Shown here: positions 1 to 12,486 of the stretch, piece after piece
Numbering within the stretch: position 1 is the first letter of the stretch
Layout: every line of letters starts with the position of its first letter
NCBI GenBank assembly: GCA_022592445.1
Contig: JABYQR010000128.1
Coordinates: 48,040 to 112,039 of the forward strand
Origin: Cytidiella melzeri
Lineage: Eukaryota; Basidiomycota; Agaricomycetes; Polyporales; Irpicaceae
Length of the DNA stretch: 64,000 bases
Direction of reading: 5' to 3'
Made by a program: the position numbers and the translations under genes
Notes under the pieces: generated by a model
What the model saw: the letters and a program-made list of their open reading frames with translations, nothing else
Database searches by the model: none
Told to the model about the DNA's origin: nothing

Positions 1-1348
1 CAACATTCCTTGCCTGGTCTTTTCGCAGTCAAGACAAAGGTTGGTACATTCTCATGCAGCATCCGCTTCGTCCGATCCTTCCTTAGAAGGTACATGCGCT
101 GGTCAATGAGGAAAGCAACAAAAGCCGCGCAGAAGATTCCACTCGATGCCGAAGCAAAATGTCGAGCATCCTTCCTACGTCAAGCGCTATCCATTCGGAA
201 CTACCACATCCTCCCAGAGCTACGAGTCAACATTGATCAGACGCAGGTAGTTCTTCAAGATACAGGGAATCGGACGTACGACTCCATCGGATCTACCCAG
301 GTACAAGTCGTTGGCAAAGAAGAAAAGCGAGCGTTCACCGTTCTGCTGGGAGTATCAGCAAGTGGCGAAGTCCTTCCCTTTCAGGTCGTCTGGAAAGGCA
401 AGACCGCAGCTTCACTCCCCTCTCCATCATCACCATTCTATGCCGACGCTGCCAAGTCCGGGATGTCGTTTGTATATTCAGGAACAGATACGTACTGGTC
501 TAATCAGCGCACCATGTATCTCTTCATTGACGACATACTCATGCCCTACCTACGTCGACAGAAAGAAAAACTTAAGTTGCCGAAAGAGCAAGAATGCATC
601 CTACAGCTCGATGTTTGGTCTGTCCACCGCAGTGCTGAGTTCACTGGACATGTCAAGACAACCTGGCCGGAGATCATCCGAGACTATGTACCTGGTGGAT
701 GTACGGGGATCTGGCAGCCATGTGATGTCGGGATGCAAAGGCTGATGAAGATTGTCGTACGTCGCTCGCAGCAGGAGGATGTCGTAGAAGAAACTCTCGG
801 TATGCTCAGGAAGGGGGTCAAATCGCAAGATATCAAGCTCGATAACTCGATCAAGACACTGCGCAATCGAAGCGTGAGGTGGTTGGTGCGTGCATTTCAA
901 GAGATCAACGATCCTCGGATCGTGAAGAAGGTGCGTATAAGCCGCTGTCGCTCAACTCTTTACTAACGGGACATCTGTATTCTAGGCATTCTCTATGTGT
1001 CGACTGCAGGATCCACAGTACAATCTCTCTCAGGAGAGCCTCACGAGCGCCGCCACGCTGCAGCTTCTACGAGAACTTCACACAACCGAGCCGAAGCTAT
1101 GTGAAGAGCTCAATATCAATGGCGCCATAGACAGTCTTGGCGAGGAGCTAGACGAAGACCTTGATTCCGCGGCGCAGGACCTCGATGATGTCGACACAAG
1201 CATCCCGCTCGATGTCATCAAGAGTCACTTATTCGACAATGTCATCCCCGCTGGATATACTGAGGGGGAAGGAGGGGGGCTAGAGCGTACTCATGACGAA
1301 ACCTGCGCAGACAGTGAAGCCCAGTCAGAAACTGTGATGGCTTACTGA
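1..1348 (+). CDS. DDE-type (pogo/CENP-B-like) transposase, 5'-truncated by window edge
   Basis: Catalytic part of a cut-and-paste transposase. The reading frame is open from base 1, so the N-terminal DNA-binding region lies outside the window. Visible landmarks are NIDQTQV (first Asp), LQLDVWSVHRS (second Asp) and CTGIWQPCDVGMQR, the usual block around the third acidic residue in DDE_1 transposases of fungi. A phase-0 intron at 931-985 starts GTGCGT, has branch point CTAAC at 963-967 and ends CTAG. The downstream exon runs 986-1348 in frame and adds a Leu/acidic C-terminus. No stop or frameshift interrupts the visible part, so the element may be fairly recent. Terminal inverted repeats could not be fixed. 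Seen: the frame and intron. Known: the DDE_1 family pattern. Inferred: transposase activity. Confidence 0.7.
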
Positions 1349-2239
1349 CTTCGAGCTGGCGTAGTCACGGTACTGGCTCACTGGTACCACTGGCAGCGAC
1401 CTCGGACTCGAAGAGGGCACATGGGATACGTCAATTTTTCTTCGCAGCTACAGAGACCTTACATTGTAGTGTACTACTGTTAATATCACCTCGATTTTCC
1501 TTGCGCAACATGCGATTGCGCACACAGAGCGCCTCCTCCAAAAAATTGCGCTAATTTCATAAGCGCCCGCGGTCACACAATCAGCAGGATGTTCGCGACG
1601 GTCTGCGACCTGTGACCAACGTTCGAAATGGCGATGTTCGGAGGCCTTGTGACCGTGACGCGAACGTTAGGTCATGCCGGTACAGTATTACAATGATATA
1701 TGCTTATAAAGACCGCATATCATTGTCATATTGCTCGTATATTTTAAGTTCATGACCAGCGGCCGCCGCCCTATATAGCGGTTCACGCGCTCGCATTCAG
1801 CTCGGCATTCAGCTCATGGCAGTTGATCAATGACAGTACTTCCATATATGTGTGCAGAATGTACGTATACGGATACATGACGTGTGTACGAGAATTACGC
1901 TCATAATTGACCTGCTGTCGTTGTCAATGCACGCATAGCGCCATGCGGTTGGCAAAATAGTTCGAAGTTCGGTCAATGTCGATGTCGCTGTCGTGCAGGC
2001 AGGATTCGCATGAGTTCAACTGGAATTCCAAGCTCCGTCGACGTACATGAACGCTGCACGAGCAGGATCCGCGTGCCGGTTGATATCGAGACTTGCAATT
2101 GACGGCTTCCGGATCCATCAATATACCTGCATTCGAAAAGTTGTAAGCTTGGAAGACCCGGGGCAGCAAGACACACACCTTGGTCGCGACCTGCATCGTG
2201 CCAGCCATTCTCTAGACAACCTCCGCGTACGCACTCTAC
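1349..2239. other. Non-coding stretch between transposase and unknown gene
   Basis: No convincing coding frame. Around 1570-1670 there are short GGTCACA / TGTGACC inverted motifs that could belong to the end of the transposon, but no clear terminal repeat pair was found. The rest may hold the promoter of the gene starting at 2240. Confidence 0.3.
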
Positions 2240-5200
2240 ATGTCAAGGCAACCAGAGACGAGCACGCTCCGCCGCAGCCTACCTCCCGAGCCCACTACCG
2301 CCACTGCGCGTCCCCCTTCCTCTGAGCTTGGGCAGCCTTCTGCTAAACGCACGCGTATCCACACCAGCGTCGCATCAGAGCCGGCTGGACGTACCTTGGC
2401 ATCCGAACGTCGATTCTCTGTGCATACTTCCCAGCCATCTCAGCACCCTCGCAGCACGACTCAGCCTCCTCACAGTGCACAGACAGCCGGCACATCCTCT
2501 GGCTTTAGAAATCCATTCACTCGGCCAGGCACTCGTGCGCCATCTGAATCCTCCCATACGTCCTCCACCTCGGCTCGTGCTGTGCCGTTCTACGGACGTC
2601 CATCGTCTGCGACGTCTAGTAGCGGCTCCGGTGGGTCTGGCATTCCAAAGGTGATCTCCGACAATCTTGCATCCTTGAATGACTTGCTGCAAGGCGTGCA
2701 GGCCAAGACGGAGAGCCAAGACGGACTCCTAAAAGATGCGAGGCGACGGTTGAACGACCTGGACAAATATGTGGCTGCATTGGACGAGACAATGCATGCA
2801 ATTTCCGAGGGCATCACAGAGCAGGACGAACAAATCAAAACGCAGGATGAGCGAAACAACATGCAGGACGACCAAATCAGTACACTCGACAACGCCCTAG
2901 CTCACCTAGAAGCCCGGGTTGCTGATTTGCAAGCTGCGCTTGGTGGGTCCCCGGTCGATAGAGAGGGGGGGCGAGTGCAAGGTACACCAGCCATCCGTGA
3001 GACAGGCGGTAGGCCTGCGCAGAAGAGAGATTGCACCCCCTTGATCAACGTACGCAAATTCATCAGTGAGATATATGTGTGAGCACTTACAAATTCCGTT
3101 GTGTAGGGAGTTGTTCGAGCAGCCCTGCGCAAGCTGATGGGGATGGAGACCACTCATGCCGCTGTGCCTGATGCCCTCGAAAATGGCAAGTTCTGGACCG
3201 CAGACGATCTAGCAGACAAAGATTGCCGCCTGAGACCGCACTGGGATTCATGGGCGGTCAATGCAGATGCTTGGCAAGCAGAGTTCATCGAGACAGTGAC
3301 TACCCGCGGTCACCGGTGGTACTCCAACGGGGATCCTGAGGCCATGCAGGAGTTTCTCACAAAGGTTCCAGAAGCCGAAATTGCCGTCGCTCTTTCGACA
3401 GCATGGACAAGCCTGAGAGTTAAGTATCAGGGTCAGCAGAAAGACCTGGACGACAAGCAGCGCGTGTTGCGACAAAACCGCCGACGTACTCGCAAAGACA
3501 ATGTACGTACCTTCGTAGTTGTGCTATCCTGCACATTGCACTAAACAGTCTGTCGATCAGAAATATAGCAAACGGGCGAGGGAGCGCGACAAAATTGCGC
3601 GGATGGCCGGCCAAAAGTGGAACTGGTTCTTTCGCGCAAAGTACCAGTCGTCGGACCATTCAGAGGTCGAGGAGGTTGAAGGGGAGGGGGATATGTTTAG
3701 TGACAACGACAATGGGCCACCCGCTCCGAAGAAAGGGAACCATATTTTTGTGTGTCATCGGCCAATGTATCGAGCTGCGTGGGTAAGTGGATCTGCTTCT
3801 TGACCAGCCGAAGCGTGTTTACTAGGCAAAAAAAACAGGTCAATGAGCTTATTGATGAGTTGGACGTTCATGTCCGTGCGGCCCAGAACAACAACCATCG
3901 CCCCATCAAAATGGGAGACCCTGTTGAGCGCGACTTACCAAAACGACACGGAAAGCAGGAACAATCTGAGGTTATCAGCGAGGATTGTGTTGATCCAGAG
4001 TGGTTAGCAGCTCACCCGGATCAGCATGTGCTGTCTCGCATCCAGCCTTCTGCAAGCGGCTCACAACCTGGATATGATGCAGGAGGCTCAGATACGCGTG
4101 GTAAGCACAAAGAAAGAAGGAATGCAGGCGTACATACTAACTGTGATGTAGGCGCAAGTCAAGCCCCTCATGGCGCTCATGCTAGTAACCCTGCTTCACC
4201 GGTAAATGGGGAAGGACCTGGCGAAGGTGCTGATAGACGTGGTCATGACTCGCCACTCGGTGACAGAGACTATTTGTGACAGACTGAACGTACGTATTCG
4301 CTCGTTTTCATGACCGTCCTCGTCTTCGTTTCCAAAAGGATTCACAGATCTTGTGCCCGGTACTGCCCTAGGACATCCGCTGCACCGTCGAAATGACCTC
4401 ATTGTTCGGACTGTACTGGACAACAAGCAACACCCTTGCTACTTTGTGTACGCTCGGGATCCACAGGCCAACGATGTATCATTCTCCCTTTGCCTGGCCG
4501 ACCCTGTCACCGTGAACCACCTCCTACGATCCGGGGTTGGTCCCTCGTTGGATGATGTGACTGGCGCATTGCTCAGATGGGGAGTGCCCTTCAACACACT
4601 GCAGTCAATCGCGGACCCAACGGTGCTTCAGCCAACTCCCCCGATGCCCTCTTATTTCAACCTGGTACCGTTAGGGCTCGGACTCATCGAGCATCGTCAC
4701 AAGTTCACGATTGCGGACTATGAGGACTACCTCGAATATCGAGAGGAGGTCATCAAAAGTGTTCAGGGTCGCGCTGCCTTGTTACGGGGCGGCTTGCTGT
4801 GGCGACTGGCCCGTGACGCCTATGCAGACGATTCAGCGGTATACGACGGTCCGAGTGGGTTCCAAACACAGTGTAACCATCGTAGACTAGACGGCTTGGA
4901 CTATGTGGACGATGTATTATCGCCACATCAAGAGGATGTGATCTGCGGAGTGTACAGGGTCATGCCGGGTAAGTACCATGTTTCTTGGACAAATTACAAT
5001 GCTGATTATATCTCAGAACACCCCGAGAATGGCCCTTCGGGTACTGCGTATCGGTCGTGGTGGCCAACTGTAACAACATGGTCGCAATCGGGGGTGGACC
5101 TCGACTACTGGAGTGCCAGGAATGAGCAGTTCTTCGTCAACCATCGCAAGGCGATACTGGACGGTAAAGTCCAGCCCAAAACCGCTCAAGAATGGCGCCG

Positions 5201-5288
5201 GACGTTGCCTCATAGGAAGGCTGCAAAGACGAACGTGCTGACGAACATTGGTGAACTCTCAGGTCGTGCCTTACCTGCTGCAATGTAA
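2240..5288 (+). CDS. Uncharacterised multi-exon protein, possibly a transposon-associated ORF family
   Basis: Exons that splice in frame: 2240-3049, 3107-3502, 3549-3782, 3839-4100, then from 4152, and 4348-4968 plus 5017-5288. Every junction used has GT...AG. The N-terminus (about 150 residues) is Ser/Thr/Pro-rich. Residues about 130-245 look like a coiled coil with repeated EQDEQIKTQDE-like heptads. A following domain of about 130 residues is Trp-rich (WDSWAVNADAWQ). The C-terminal part carries a WWPTVTTWSQSG block followed by YWSARNEQFF. I recall similar C-termini in multi-copy basidiomycete proteins of unknown function, but cannot confirm this here. The link around 4200-4347 is uncertain: the exon from 4152 ends at a stop at 4277-4279 unless a donor at 4201 and a 7-nt exon (ACTGAAC) are used. 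Lying next to a transposase suggests, but does not prove, that it is a passenger gene. Confidence 0.5.
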
Positions 5289-5829
5289 CTTCGCGCTTCA
5301 TCGTCATGTCCTCCATGTTGTCTCTTTTCTACGCTGGGACTGTTATATATTTCGGAAACGTATGCTAATCAGTAGACTGGAATGTCAGGATTGCGCGCTG
5401 GTACACTGAGTGCAGTGGGGCTTCGCACTCTGTTCAGACATGGCAATATGGTCTTTGCTGACTGTCGCTATTGGTACGTGCCCATTCTATCCAGTCACGC
5501 GCAGAGTGTATACGTAAAATGGAACTTATTCAATGCCTGGTGAGCCAATTTTCAAGTCCTCCGCCACAACAGAGTGCGCTCAAAATCATGCTATACTTTG
5601 TTGTGCGTATAATGTCTATTACAGTGATTTGAGATCATACATTCCAGCTCGCGTGCTCGTATGATATCCAGACGGCGCCGACAACACGTCCAAGGCCGGA
5701 TACTTGGATCTCGAAACTGGAGCGACAATGTAAAAGTAAATGTCAATTGGGAGTTGGCGAAACGAGGGGAGTCTGAATGAATGTGTAAGAGCTGTTCATA
5801 CCGAGCAGTTTTGGAGGTGAGAGACTGAC
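5289..5829. other. Non-coding stretch with no recognised feature
   Basis: Short frames on both strands only. The minus strand here should hold the distal exons of the fragmentary gene at 5830-6407, but I could not define them. Confidence 0.25.
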
Positions 5830-6407
5830 CGTTGAGCCTGCGGATAAATGGCACGGCGCTGATTATGGGCCAGTTTTTGTGTCACAGTAAAGTAGTCATC
5901 GAGAGTAGTTTGTCTATTGATCTTCAGACATGAGAGCGCATATTAAATTCATGATACTCACTTGTAGCGAGCGAGAGAGCGCTGCGCAGGCGAACCACAG
6001 ATATTGACAGTTTCCGGCAGAGCCAGGGAGGTTCTTGACATTAACAAGACGAACATCAGTTATTGCGTTAACTGCAGATACATTTGTACTTACGATTGCA
6101 TGCATATATGCTCGGTGCGCCGCTGCCAAAGAAGCTCGACAGACTTCACAAGCTTGCGGCATGCAAAGGAAAGCTCTTGCGCACTGGTTACCATGCACGC
6201 CTGAGTGATACACATCTCTACCGTGCAGGCGAAATCGACAATGTTGGCGGACATGTTATCGTCGCCATTGAAGCCGTCTTTGAGCGCGACGAAAGATTCC
6301 GCCAACGAAATCACTTGCTTAAGGGCAGCGTGCGAGTCCGGATCGCCCTGAATGACTGGCTCGACCTTCTTCCATGCGAGCCGAGATTCCAGTGGTGCTT
6401 CTGACAT
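5830..6407 (-). CDS. Helical N-terminal domain gene fragment, copy 1 (possible NLR/STAND-type protein)
   Basis: Exon 1 runs 6407-6094 (ATG at 6407, donor GTAAGT at 6093) and encodes about 104 residues beginning MSEAPLESRLAWKKVEP, predicted mostly helical. A second conserved coding block lies near 5900-5833 (DDYFTVTQKLAHNQRRAIY). Both blocks recur at 32949-33200 and 36293-36357 with mostly conservative changes, so these are coding and belong to a duplicated gene. Short helical domains of this style often sit at the N-terminus of fungal NACHT/STAND proteins, but no NACHT motif is visible in the window, so that assignment is a guess. The internal splice between the two blocks was not resolved and the downstream part seems lost. 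Confidence 0.45.
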
Positions 6408-6459
6408 TGTGAGTGTCTTGGTGCGATGTATTCGTTCGAATTCAAGTATGTCAATCATA

Positions 6460-9400
6460 TAGTAGACATGTACAGCGCGCGCGCAGCGCTAGCTGTTGAC
6501 GTCCCGCACATTTCCTTACAGAATATCTCACTAATATTGGGCACCAAGGATATTCGCACAATATGTAAATAATATCTCATATATTCAGCGCCTATCTTTC
6601 AATAATAATCGACCCTGATGTGCAGTGATATACCTGGAGAGGTTTGTGCATTGTATTGTATTTTGATATATATGCCCAGGTCCAGTCAATTGCAAATAAT
6701 CATCATCAATCATTAATCTTCAAGCTTCAAGTTGTAGGACACATCCGATTAGCACCATCCTCGAACCTCATCGCCCTGCCGATTGAAGTACAACAGCGCG
6801 CTCGAGCTGGTGCCGTGGGTAGGTAGTCAATATTCAATGTCGACACATACACCGCTTGTTGGCACTGCTGCCGGGGCGGGAAGACTCCCTTGTCCTTTGG
6901 AGCTTGCCATTTCTCTCTCTCTGCTCTCTGAATCTAGTCTGACAATTCCGGTACCAACAATGATCAATCAATGCTTTGGTCATTTTTCTTCTCGTGGCGT
7001 CGGTGATTTTACGTTGGGCGATTTGGGCCCATCATGGCTAGATAGAACAAGGCAGACAGATTCAGACCTTGAGTAAGTACGCTACTCAGACGTCCTTGGT
7101 AACGCCGCTCTCCGACCTCGGAGGACTGTGTGTTTGGGTGTTGGGTGTTGGAAAACTTGAGTTTTTGAGTTTTTTTCTTGTTTTGGATTTAACGGACAAA
7201 CTGACCGTACGTTAAAAAGAAAAAAAAAAAAAAGCAAGTGTCAATCGTGATCATTGAGAGTAAATCATCAAAGTGAGAAAAGAGAGCCCCCGTTTGAACA
7301 TAACGCATAACGAGCGACAGTGCTCTGACCGTGACAGTAATAAAAAATTACCAACACTGCACACCGGGAAACGGGAACGGGTGACGATATCAAGTCAAAC
7401 CACGATTCACGATCGCAGTGACAGGTGTGCCAGGTCCCTTGGCAAGAAGGTGGGTGGGTGGGTGAGTGAGTGAGTGAAAAAGAAACGCGGTCTACTCGTC
7501 CCGAAAACGCGTCAGCTTAGCCGGGGATAACACGATATGATATGATATGTAAGTACATACAACGAAACCAAAAGGACCGAACGAACCGACCTCGTGAGAT
7601 TACCTCTCGATTCGATTTTTTTGCGGGGTAGTCTGTAGAGAATTGCGGGGTAAGAACTGAATGTTGAACTCACTCTTCTCTGAATCTTCTTCTCTGTGTA
7701 TTTGTCGGATGTGTGTGCCGCAAGTTAGTCAGCGGTTAAGTTTTTTTTTGTGACATCGGAGCGCTGACAACAACCATGCTTTGACCTCCTGGACGGGCCA
7801 ATATTGTTGGTGGGTTAGCTTGTTGGGAACGCACATATCGGATCTGGAGGGGCTGGGAGAGGCGTTGTCTCAAGCCCTCGAGTGCTGGCTGCTGCGGATG
7901 AAATTTGAAAAAGGTCAGCAGACAACGAAAACGTAACGTTGCTACTCAGGCTCAGGCAACAATCGGATTCCGTTGTGTAGTACCGTACACGTACGTACGT
8001 ACGTACCGTGCCTCTTTCAAGTCCGTTCCGTGTGTATGATAAGCTTTATATGATTGACGACTGATTCGAGCTACGAGCTGAAAAAAAAGGGAACACGGCG
8101 TATTGATACTTCCATCATGATCCATATTAGATAACATGGAAACCATTCGAAACCCGTCATCGGAGGAGGGGGGTTGTTAGTTCCACATGGAAGACGTGCA
8201 CATCCTGGAATATCAGTGAGTTCTCACCGCCGGTATTATGATACTACCTCCAGCCTGAGAACGTATCATCATGATTGTGGCAAGAGCTCCCTACCCCTTT
8301 TTTTTACAATCCATTCTTTCCACAACGCCATCCCAACCAATTGGGACCGGGGGACTGCACGAACGAACGAAACTCGGTCTCCTGTCCTCGAAACACACTG
8401 TGAGTGCCAAGGCGTTTATTGTGGGTTCTTGTGCGAAGAGAAGCCATCTCAAAAGCAAATGATGGGATACCAGGTTGCGGAGGCAGCGTGCGAGAGGTTT
8501 TGGTTTGGATTTAGGACCGGAGAGACCGATCTCTCACTGCCATGCATTCAACGTCTGTTCTTTTTTTTTTTTTTTGGTTTTGCATTGGTGTGATCATGTT
8601 GTTGTGGGCTTATGTTCTTGCCCCTTGGGGTATCATGTACATACATATTAGTAGCGGCTGCTCCGATGCGGTACACGAGCTCGAATTTTGGCACCGTACC
8701 CACGAGAGAAAAAGCAAAAAAACGGAAGAGGGAAGAGTAGCATCAATCACTTCACATTGATACTCAGGGATACATCAAACAAACGAACGAACGAACGAAC
8801 GACTGACTGAACACTGCTTTTCCCGACAACCTCTCAAACAGTCAAACTAGTCAAGGGTTAACTGTGCTGTACACGTTTAACATCCCTCCCACCCATAGGC
8901 TAATCCGGAACGAATTTCACCGGTAGTGTTCATTCATTCGCTACGTACCGTACCACGTACCGTACCGTAACCAATCCCCCCTTAGACTCCCCCAGGTTTA
9001 CAATTTCCAAAACGTACGTACGTTCAGGACCGGGAAACCCGTATACGTAGGATGTCATTCATTTCATCGAATTGAACGTGCTGTGCCTTCCTTCCTTCCT
9101 TCGTGACGCACTGTGGGGAAGAACAAGAAGTGCGGGGTAAATATCAATATATAAAAGCTTTTCCCATCAACGTTCAACTCCCGCATGAACGTAACGTAAC
9201 CGTGACGCCCACTGGCACGCCTTCATCATTCAAATCTCTTCTATCCCACACGTTTTGAACTCCCAAGCAGCTTGAGTCTGTTTTACGGTTCCCTTGGTAC
9301 CGTGTGATCATGTTGTTGTGGCCTTATGTTCTTGCCACATATTAGCGGCTGCTCCGATGCGGTACACGAGCTCGAATTTTTGCAACATACCCACGAAAGA

Positions 9401-10453
9401 AAAAGCAAAAACAACGGAAGAGGGAGAGTAAGTACTAGTAGTATGATTACATTGCCAGTGACACGATAACATAATCGAACGTACACACTACATACTAGTA
9501 GGTAGTCCACCGACGACTGAGTACTGAGTACTGAACACCCTATTTTTGTTAACGTTGCTAGCTACAAACACCTTAGAATTCTCTTCGGTTCGGCGACCCT
9601 CCAAACAACACCCTCGGACCGAACCCACCGGACGGACACTGTTTCTACGTACCGTACCGTACGTACGAACCATTCAAAAACCGGGAAACCCGCAAATGAA
9701 TGTGCTGTGCTGTGCCTTGCCTTGCCTTGCCTTCCTCCTTCGTGACGCAGTGTGGGGAACCACATAGAGAGAGAGAGAGAGAAGTGCGGGGTAAAATGTA
9801 AGTAAACATCAAAAAAACGCTTTCCCATCATGATATGATGAATCATCTCGTACGTTACTCTTCATACACCCTAGGGGGTATTCGAAAGCGTTAGATAATG
9901 ATAATTAGAGATACATATGCATACAGGTCGGAACCATCTACTGTAATATATATTCGTCGTTTAATTATAACCATCCTCAGCTTGTTCATTCCAGAAAACG
10001 ACAACATGCGGGATAGCGATGGATGGAATGGGATCGATGTGAGCAATTCACATGTTCACACCGTGTCGTCAACTCCTTACAGTACTCAGCGTGGCATGTA
10101 CTTTTGGGTCCGATCCGTCATGAACAATTATCGTTATCACAACTCGCTCATCAATCGTATTTAAAAGGAACATAGCAGTTATAATTACTACTATACATCA
10201 ACAACAACAACAACGAGGGGGGGGGGGGGGTATATACTGTACGTACTTCCAAAAAAAACCAACAAACACATCGCCTACTATTACACCACAAACAAAAATC
10301 CTAAACAAATCCTTGCGTTGACAAACCGATGAGGGGTATTTCAGTCCGTATTCCGTTGACTCTCAATCATGAATAACGAGTACGAAAAAAAGAGAAAAAA
10401 ATGTAGCATCAAACAGAGCAAAAAAAAAAAAAAAAAGGAAGGAGGGAAGGGGG
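6460..10453. other. 4-kb stretch without a recognised gene
   Basis: Rich in poly-A/T runs, ACGTAC-type palindromes (for example 7990-8006), short tetranucleotide runs (GAAC near 8784, CTTC near 9090) and a G10-12 run at 10217-10228. It contains the direct duplication listed separately. Frames are short, low-complexity and not conserved between the two duplicate arms. One short frame ends 7076 at a GTAAGT donor-like site, but no downstream exon was found. I see no tRNA, rRNA or protein gene here. Confidence 0.4.
8585..9834 (+). repeat. Diverged direct duplication of about 0.6-0.7 kb
   Basis: Two arms, about 8585-9170 and 9300-9834, share long blocks in the same order. GTGATCATGTTGTTGTGG occurs at about 8590 and 9303, then CGGCTGCTCCGATGCGGTAC, then the CCGGGAAACCCG...CTTCCTTCGTGACGCA segment near 9033-9110 and 9680-9750, then GAAGTGCGGGGTAAA. 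The offset changes from about 713 to about 647 bp, so indels have accumulated. Neither arm keeps an open frame. Confidence 0.7.
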
Positions 10454-11905
10454 TTAGAACCCCCCGAGACACCCTCCGTCCCCAACACTCAACCCCCACC
10501 CACCACCACCACCACCGCCCTCGTACCGTTTCACCTTGCGAGTGCGTGTGGTAGTGGTACGCGTGTGAGACGAATCGACAGGTCCCGAAAAAGACGTACA
10601 CCGATCTTCCCGCTGCCTCTCGCGAGAACCTGAACGCGACGACGGATTTTTTGTCGGTCTTTCCCACCGCGAACGTAGCGCGACGAACGACACTGGCGAA
10701 GTAGGATTCGAAAGGGGGGAGAGCGTCGGCGGCGAAGAGGATGAGGAAGAGGAGGAGGAAGAGGAGAGGGCGGGTATTGATAGTGAGAGAGATAGGGTAG
10801 ACTTGATGGGTATTGATGAGTCTGTTGTTGAGTATTGTATTGAGTAAGAAAAATGCGTCATTTTTGCGATAAGGATAAGGATAAGGGGGGGTGAAAGGAA
10901 CTCACCCGTTTTCGATCCGGTTGTTGAGATACCTCCTACAACACATGTTCTGCGTCTGCCCCTACATTCGTCCTCTGCTGCTGATGTTGGGGACGATGAC
11001 GCGTTTGGGATGGTGTTGTAGGTATCTGCTGCAAGGGGAGAGGAGGGGGAAGTTAGATAAGGATAAGAAAAACACGGGTTATGTTATGACAAGGGGCGAG
11101 GCGATCTGCACTGTGGCTAAAGAGGGAAAGGAGACTCGGGTTCGAGAACGTGGGTGACGCAAACAAGCTAAAACGTGAATGAAAAAAAAAAAAAATCAGA
11201 GTTGGGGTAGCCAATGGCAGAATGGGTGCGTGGAAGGAGGTGGTAGGAGGAGGAGAGGTAAAAGGGCAATGAGGCTAGGGCTAGGGCTGGAACTGGAAAC
11301 GGAGTGTACATGTGCGGAGGTTGGGAGGACGCGAGAAGGTCGATGCATGGCATGGAAGAGAACCACCAAACAAAAAACAAAAACAAAAAAAAAAGATACT
11401 CGAGGCAAGGGGAAGGAGACTCACCAAGAGGGGGCAAAACAGCCAACGACGAATCGCTCTCGTCGTCTTCAGAGCTTGAAGTAAGGTCAGCGACGAGAGG
11501 TGGGAGAGGAGTGGTAACACCACCACCACCACTGCCACCACCGCTACTGTGGGGTTTGCGCGACGACATTGGACTACGTTGTCTTCTCTGCAGGGAGGTG
11601 CGAGTGTGAGTGGGGGAGTAGGTACGTCCTGGACAGCCACGTTCTGGGAGACGACATGCGTTTGGGACTACTACGATAGGGGAGCGATCGTAATCTTCTG
11701 AGGGGTGGGCGAGGAATGTACGTGTGACGAGTGTTGCGCGGGGAGGGAAACGGACGGTGGGTTGGCCTAGGACGGAGGGGTCGATGTGGAGGAGGTCGTT
11801 TGCGTTTGCGTTCGTGTTTGTGGGGGAGTGGGAGTGGTGGTGTTGGGTGTGTGAGGGGGTATGTTTGAGGATGGGACGGTTGCAGGGGCAGTAGGTGGGT
11901 GGCAT
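10454..11905 (-). CDS. Uncharacterised Ser/Pro-rich basic protein
   Basis: Three exons splice in phase: 11905-11425, 11028-10906 and 10821-10454, giving 972 nt and 323 residues. Both introns are phase 1 (GTGAGT donors, CAG acceptors). The first, 396 bp, is long for this genome, so an extra exon could be hidden in it. The N-terminus has a CxC pair and His/Thr/Asn-rich repeats. The middle is Ser/Gly-rich with an acidic patch (SSSEDDESDSSL). The third exon starts with a serine run and ends in Arg/Thr-rich and poly-Gly segments. No known domain is recognised. It looks like a disordered, probably nuclear or regulatory protein. A TATA box stands 61-70 bp upstream of the ATG. Coding status rests on frame closure over three exons and that TATA box; low complexity makes false ORFs easier, so confidence is moderate. 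Confidence 0.5.
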
Positions 11906-11965
11906 TGTTGGAGGAGGAGGGGAGGAGGAGGTAGTGATGGACGGACGGACGGAGAGGGAGGGATT

Positions 11966-11975
11966 GTTATATAAA
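11966..11975 (-). promoter_or_regulatory. TATA box for the Ser/Pro-rich protein gene
   Basis: TTTATATAAC on the minus strand, 61-70 bp upstream of the ATG at 11905, followed by a pyrimidine-rich leader, as in many fungal promoters. Confidence 0.55.
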
Positions 11976-12443
11976 CTTGGGCGATTTCAAGTGCGACAAG
12001 ATCCCTGAGATCTGGAGATCTGGAGATCAGAGTTTCGGTCCACGTCCTCCGTGCGCATCCCCATTCCACCCAACAGCCCGTGTAAGTAACTGAACTCGCT
12101 CCGAGTCCCCCCAGTCGCCTATGAAACCGACCATCCGAAGATTCAGAGGGTCGTTTATCGCCAAGCATTGACACTCGGCTTCATTGAAAACCCAAGGACA
12201 GTGCATCAACAACACAATGCGAAAGGCGAAAGCAATTCCTTTCCTGTATATCTGTATTACTGTGTTACTGTATTAATTCCAAGGCAAAGCATTCTCAACG
12301 GACTCTCTCGCCACCCGCTCGCCACCCGTAGTAAGCTTGTTCAAAAACGCCGCTCACAGCGTTCGATTTCTTTTTCTTTCCATGCCACCCAAAATAACTA
12401 GTTATTCTACAATAATCACTTCCAGCACCGCATAACCGCAGTA

Positions 12444-12486
12444 CCCCCTCTCCCCCTCCCCCTCCCCTCCCTCCCCCTCTCCCCCT
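12444..12486. repeat. Polypyrimidine tract (C5T/C4T units)
   Basis: A 43-bp run made only of C and T on the plus strand, so the minus strand has at least eight runs of three or more G in 43 bp. It lies between the convergent-side end of the acid phosphatase gene and the promoter of the Ser/Pro-rich gene. It meets the simple pattern for a G-quadruplex or triplex-forming tract. Confidence 0.7.

Noticed and set aside
7985..8010. ACGTACGTACGTACG palindromic run
   Set aside because: Simple tetranucleotide repeat of the kind scattered through 7.9-9.7 kb; no evidence that it is a regulatory site.
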